DNA of 64,000 bases from NCBI GenBank assembly GCA_958295985.1, contig OY282432.1:992001-1056000 (forward strand), read 5' to 3'. The notes below the pieces were generated by a model that searched no databases, was not told where the DNA came from, and saw only the letters and a program-made list of their open reading frames with translations. Shown piece after piece: positions 60,650-64,000 of the stretch. Made by a program: the position numbers and the translations under genes. This DNA comes from an uncultured Candidatus Binatia bacterium. GTDB lineage: Bacteria; Desulfobacterota; Binatia; UBA9968; JAJDTQ01. Positions within the stretch are counted from its first letter, which is position 1. Every line of letters begins with the position of its first letter.

Positions 60650-61188
60650 CCCTTTTGAGCGACATGCTCGTGTCCGCGGCATGGGCCGCTTCCGGAGGCG
60701 AAGCCCACGTTCCCTCCATCACGGAGTTGCTCTTCCCGCTGATCAACTTTCTGATCTTTGCCTTCCTGGTCAAACGCTACGGCCTTCCGCTGATCCGCCG
60801 GCACCTCAAGCAACGCCGCGAGGCCCTCACGGAAGCGGTGGCGACGGCGCGGCAGGCCAAGGGCGAAGCCGAAGGGTACGTTCGGAAGTATCAGGAATTA
60901 CTGAACGTGCTTGACGGAGAGTGCGATCGCATCCGGGAGGGGCTGAGAGCAGAAGGCGAGCGCGAACGGACGAGGATCGTGGCCGAGGCGGAAGAAGCGG
61001 CTACAAAACTGAAAGCCGATGCGGACTTCCTGGCCGAGCAGGAAATCAAGATGGCGCGACGGCAGATTCGCGGAGAGATGGCGCTGTTGGCCGAGGCCGC
61101 GGCTGAAAGGGTGGTCCAGCAGCACATGGCAGCCGCGGACCAGGACCGCATGGTCGAGAACTTCTCACAACAGATACGGGTACTCTGA
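60646..61188 (+). CDS. atpF: ATP synthase subunit b
   Basis: 180 residues. A possible short leader (MLVSAAWAASGGEAH) comes before the membrane helix (about 29-44, LLFPLINFLIFAFLVK), followed by a long coiled coil (50-165). It pairs with b' to form the peripheral stalk. The ATG overlaps the end of the b' gene by four bases. The longer N-terminus than in b' is typical of the b member of such pairs. Confidence 0.92.
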   Translation: MTLLSDMLVSAAWAASGGEAHVPSITELLFPLINFLIFAFLVKRYGLPLIRRHLKQRREALTEAVATARQAKGEAEGYVRKYQELLNVLDGECDRIREGLRAEGERERTRIVAEAEEAATKLKADADFLAEQEIKMARRQIRGEMALLAEAAAERVVQQHMAAADQDRMVENFSQQIRVL

Positions 61189-61252
61189 CGCTTCGAGAGC
61201 GCCGTACGGCGCCGTCCTACGCAGTCGCCAAGGGAACCGGGTTCATAGAGAG

Positions 61253-61789
61253 ATGATCGAAGGAAAGCTGAACCGCCGTTACGCCAGAGCCGTTTTCGAG
61301 CTCGCTGCCGGCCGCGAAGAGGCCATCGGAGCCGAGGTCGACGGATTTCTCGGGGTGTACGAGGACCCTGACCTCAGGAGGGTATTGGGGAACCCCGCTT
61401 TCGAGCAGGACCGCCGCAGGGATATCGTGGTCGAGCTGGCGGCACGCCTGGGTCTGTCGGATCTGACCACCAACTTCCTCTCGCTGCTGGTCACGCGGGA
61501 CCGCCTGGATGGCTTGCCCTCCATCGCGCGCCATTTCCACCGCCTCCTGGATGATTTGAGGGGCCGTGTCAACGCCCGGGTCATCGTGTCCCGGCCCCTC
61601 GGCGAGGGACAGCGGGAAAGCCTTGTCGCGGTGGTCGGCGAGATGAGCGGCAAGACCGCCATTCTCACGGAAGAAGTGGACCCTGCCATCATCGGGGGCC
61701 TCATCGTCGAGGTCGGCGGCACGGTCTACGACGGCAGCGTGCGGACGCAGCTTCAGAGCCTCAGACAGAGCATCGAACGGACCTACTAG
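61253..61789 (+). CDS. atpH: ATP synthase subunit delta
   Basis: 178 residues from ATG 61253. The N-terminal helical domain starts LNRRYARAVFELA (about 6-18) and the C-terminal part ends IIGGLIVEVGGTVYDGSVRTQLQSL, both standard for the delta (OSCP) subunit that caps F1. The purine stretch AGAGAG lies upstream. There is a 64-base gap after atpF, unlike the tight overlaps elsewhere in the operon. Confidence 0.94.
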   Translation: MIEGKLNRRYARAVFELAAGREEAIGAEVDGFLGVYEDPDLRRVLGNPAFEQDRRRDIVVELAARLGLSDLTTNFLSLLVTRDRLDGLPSIARHFHRLLDDLRGRVNARVIVSRPLGEGQRESLVAVVGEMSGKTAILTEEVDPAIIGGLIVEVGGTVYDGSVRTQLQSLRQSIERTY

Positions 61790-61801
61790 CGAGCGAACAT
61801 G

Positions 61802-61828
61802 CACGGGCGGGTCTTGAACCCGCCCGTG
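61802..61828 (+). promoter_or_regulatory. Perfect 11-base hairpin between atpH and atpA
   Basis: CACGGGCGGGT (61802-61812), loop CTTGA, ACCCGCCCGTG (61818-61828). It lies in the 75-base gap with no T-run after it, so it may protect or process the message and help raise alpha above delta rather than end transcription. Confidence 0.6.
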
Positions 61829-61864
61829 TGGCGGAGAAAGCAGACCAGTCCAAGGGGGCGATTC

Positions 61865-63373
61865 ATGGAGATCGGGACGGCCGAGATAACCAGCATCATC
61901 AAGAAGCAGATCGAGGACTACGACAAAGCCGTAAAGGTCGAGGAGATCGGCACCGTCCTGTCCACGGGAGACGGCATCGCCCGCATCTACGGTTTGGACA
62001 ATGCCGCGGCCGGAGAGCTCCTGGAGTTTCCCAACAACGTGTTCGGCATGGCGCTGAACCTGGAGGAAGACAACGTCGGCGCCGCGCTCTTCGGCGAGTC
62101 GTACCTGATCAAGGAAGGCGACCGCGTCAACCGAACCGGCCGCATCGTCGAGGTTCCCGTGGGCGACGCGCTGAGGGGTCGGGTGGTGTCCCCGCTCGGA
62201 GAGCCCATCGACGGTCGGGGGCCCATCGAAACCACCGAACGGCGCCGGATCGAGATCAAGGCCCCCGGCATCGTTGCGCGCCAGCCGGTGACGCAACCGC
62301 TGCAAACGGGGCTCAAGGCCATCGACTCCATGATTCCCATCGGGCGGGGCCAACGGGAGCTCATCATCGGCGACCGCCAGACCGGAAAGACCGCGGTTTG
62401 CCTCGATACGATCATCAATCAGAAGGGCGGCGACGTGACCTGCATTTACGTGGCCGTGGGGCAGAAGCGCTCCACCGTGGCCCAGGTCGTGGACCAGCTC
62501 AGGCAGTACGGCGCCATGGACTACACCATCGTCGTGGCGGCCACCGCCTCGGAGTCGGCCCCGCTCCAGTACATCGCACCCTACAGCGGCTGCACCATGG
62601 GCGAGCATATCCGCGACAACGGCGGCCACGCCCTGGCCATCTACGACGACCTCTCGAAGCATGCGGTGGCTTACCGCCAGCTCTCCCTGCTGCTGCGCCG
62701 TCCGCCGGGCCGCGAAGCCTTTCCGGGCGACGTTTTCTACCTGCACTCCAGGCTGCTGGAGCGCGCGGCCAAGATGAGCGACGACCAGGGCGGCGGCTCG
62801 CTGACGGCCCTGCCCATCATCGAGACCCAGGCAGGCGACGTTTCCGCCTATGTCCCCACCAATGTCATTTCCATCACCGACGGTCAGATCTATCTCGAGA
62901 CCGACCTTTTCTACTCGGGGGTGCGTCCGGCCATCAACGTCGGTCTGTCGGTTTCCCGGGTCGGCGGCAACGCCCAGATCCGGGCCATGAAGCAGGTCGC
63001 CGGCGGGCTTCGGCTGGACTTGGCGCAATACCGCGAAATGGCTGCCTTCGCCCAGTTCGGGTCGGACCTCGACGCGGCCACCCAGCGGCAGATCGCCCGC
63101 GGCAGCCGGCTGGTGGAGATCCTCAAGCAGGGACAGTATCAACCCATGCCCGTCGAGAGGCAGGTGCTCATCATCTACGCGGGCACCAACGGCTTCGTCG
63201 ACCGGATCCCCCCCGAGGACCTGCAACGATACCAGAACGAGCTGTTCGAGTTCGTGGAGTCGCAACACCCCGATCTGCTTCCGGCCATCCTCGAGAAGCG
63301 TCAGATCGACGACGAAATCAAGGGAAACGCGGAGCAGGCGTTGCAGGAATTCGGCCAACGGTTTGAAGCGTAA
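61865..63373 (+). CDS. atpA: ATP synthase subunit alpha
   Basis: 502 residues, the typical length. Nucleotide-binding loop GDRQTGKT (169-176), the non-catalytic site, followed by [14 protein letters not shown] and the alpha signature [13 protein letters not shown]. The ATG at 61865 ([16 protein letters not shown]) is the family start. It makes up the F1 hexamer with beta, whose gene is beyond the window. Confidence 0.97.
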   Translation: MEIGTAEITSIIKKQIEDYDKAVKVEEIGTVLSTGDGIARIYGLDNAAAGELLEFPNNVFGMALNLEEDNVGAALFGESYLIKEGDRVNRTGRIVEVPVGDALRGRVVSPLGEPIDGRGPIETTERRRIEIKAPGIVARQPVTQPLQTGLKAIDSMIPIGRGQRELIIGDRQTGKTAVCLDTIINQKGGDVTCIYVAVGQKRSTVAQVVDQLRQYGAMDYTIVVAATASESAPLQYIAPYSGCTMGEHIRDNGGHALAIYDDLSKHAVAYRQLSLLLRRPPGREAFPGDVFYLHSRLLERAAKMSDDQGGGSLTALPIIETQAGDVSAYVPTNVISITDGQIYLETDLFYSGVRPAINVGLSVSRVGGNAQIRAMKQVAGGLRLDLAQYREMAAFAQFGSDLDAATQRQIARGSRLVEILKQGQYQPMPVERQVLIIYAGTNGFVDRIPPEDLQRYQNELFEFVESQHPDLLPAILEKRQIDDEIKGNAEQALQEFGQRFEA

Positions 63374-64000
63374 GTGCCCAACCTCAAGGACATAAGGAAG
63401 CGGATCGCCTCGGTTCGCAACACCCAACAGATCACCAAAGCGATGAAGGCGGTGGCGGCGGCCAAGCTGCGCCGGGCCCACGACGCCGCGGTGGAGGCGC
63501 GGCCGTACGCGGAGAAGATGCGGGAACTGCTGTCGAACCTTTCGGCGCGGGTGTCGGAGGAAAGCCATCCCCTGCTGATCGAGCGGGAGGAGAAGCGTAT
63601 CGACGTCCTCCTGGTCACCGCGGACCGCGGCCTGTGCGGCGCCTACAACAGCAACGTGATCCGTCTGGCCGAGAACTTTCGTGCGGAACACGGCGACAAG
63701 GAAGTCTCCTTCCGGTTCGTCGGACGCAAGGGGACGGAGTATTTTCGGCGCCGGGGGGTGACCGCCATGGACGACGGTCCGGCGACGTGGCACGCGCCCG
63801 CGGAGGAACTCGCCTCGGCCGCGGCCGGCAGCCTCATTGGGCGTTTCCTGAACGGTGAATCCGACGCCACTTACATCATATACAGCCAATTCCGCTCGGC
63901 CCTTTCACAGGTCCCCGCGGCCGCCCGGATCATTCCGGTGGCGCCCTCGGAGGTGGGAGAAGGGCAGCACCTGACCGAGTACCTGCTCGAGCCCAGCATC
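63374..64000 (+). CDS. atpG: ATP synthase subunit gamma (partial, cut by window end)
   Basis: A GTG immediately after the atpA stop opens a frame that runs to the last base (209 codons). The protein begins PNLKDIRKRIASVRNTQQIT, then ITKAMKAVAAAKLRRA, and VTADRGLCGAYNSNVI at about residues 76-91, all diagnostic of gamma, the rotating central shaft. About 75-85 residues are missing at the C-terminus. Confidence 0.95.
   Translation, partial: MPNLKDIRKRIASVRNTQQITKAMKAVAAAKLRRAHDAAVEARPYAEKMRELLSNLSARVSEESHPLLIEREEKRIDVLLVTADRGLCGAYNSNVIRLAENFRAEHGDKEVSFRFVGRKGTEYFRRRGVTAMDDGPATWHAPAEELASAAAGSLIGRFLNGESDATYIIYSQFRSALSQVPAAARIIPVAPSEVGEGQHLTEYLLEPSI

Noticed and set aside
61217-63889. 890-codon open frame on the minus strand opposite atpH-atpA-atpG
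   Set aside because: It lies fully opposite conserved ATP synthase genes. Long antisense frames are expected in GC-rich coding DNA, and its composition (His, Arg, Val, Gly rich) is not protein-like.
1-64000. tRNA, rRNA, prophage or insertion sequence
   Set aside because: No rRNA-like stretch, no tRNA-like cloverleaf noticed by eye, and no transposase, integrase or phage structural gene among the proteins. A tRNA scan would settle small misses.

Overview
This is a 64 kb, GC-rich (mostly mid-60s percent) bacterial chromosome segment. It contains no rRNA, tRNA, CRISPR array, transposase or prophage that I can see. The right end (about 53.9-64 kb) runs mnmE, parS, mnmG, rsmG, parS, parA, parB, atpF', atpF, atpH, atpA, atpG. 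That order, with two b-type ATP synthase subunits directly after parAB, is the near-origin arrangement known from deltaproteobacterial lineages such as Geobacter. Together with the metabolic content, it suggests an uncultured aerobic or facultative member of the old Deltaproteobacteria or a neighbouring phylum (Desulfobacterota, Binatota, Tectomicrobia, SAR324 are all possible). The exact phylum is an inference.

Layout. 0-5 kb: a DUF3501 gene and a PerR/Fur-type regulator, a periplasmic metallo-beta-lactamase-fold protein, an NAD(P)-glutamate dehydrogenase and a divergent radical-SAM aminomutase-like enzyme. 5-11.4 kb: an AbiEii-type toxin with a small partner, a large Lhr helicase and an HExxH protein of unknown family. 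11.5-14.5 kb: an NMT1/THI5-type binding protein, then a three-gene block of clearly lower GC: a ComF-like phosphoribosyltransferase, a SLOG-like Rossmann protein and an unrecognised protein. 14.5-20.5 kb: molybdenum hydroxylase genes, namely one lone large subunit and a complete coxM-coxS-coxL-like set. 20.6-25.2 kb: a yjbFGEH-like exopolysaccharide locus in an unusual order. 25-30 kb: a Tat-exported flavin amine oxidase and a TAXI-type TRAP transporter. 30-32 kb: a MEKHLA protein, a small secreted protein and a vapBC pair. 32.4-37.3 kb: two luciferase-like monooxygenases, a threonine synthase-like enzyme and an M24 peptidase. 37.4-38.9 kb: a Fic protein flanked by two related AT-rich palindromes. 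39-47.4 kb: a bicupin, plsY and an iron(III)-type ABC transporter whose operon includes an ADP-forming acyl-CoA synthetase. 47.5-53.7 kb: thiD, mltG, an orphan LexA-like domain, a DUF255 thioredoxin-fold protein and DAHP synthase. 53.9-64 kb: the mnm/par/atp block.

How the genes fit together. The middle of the window looks like the catabolic and scavenging repertoire of a heterotroph: exported binding proteins, molybdenum hydroxylases, flavin monooxygenases, a peptidase and an acyl-CoA synthetase. The right end is conserved housekeeping, namely tRNA wobble modification, 16S rRNA methylation, origin segregation and ATP synthesis. Small conflict modules (AbiEii pair, vapBC, Fic, and possibly the phosphoribosyltransferase-SLOG block) are inserted singly between them.

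The best candidates for something undescribed are the low-GC phosphoribosyltransferase-SLOG-unknown trio (12.7-14.5 kb), the Fic gene with its paired operators, and the stand-alone S24/LexA-like domain with threonine where the catalytic serine should be.
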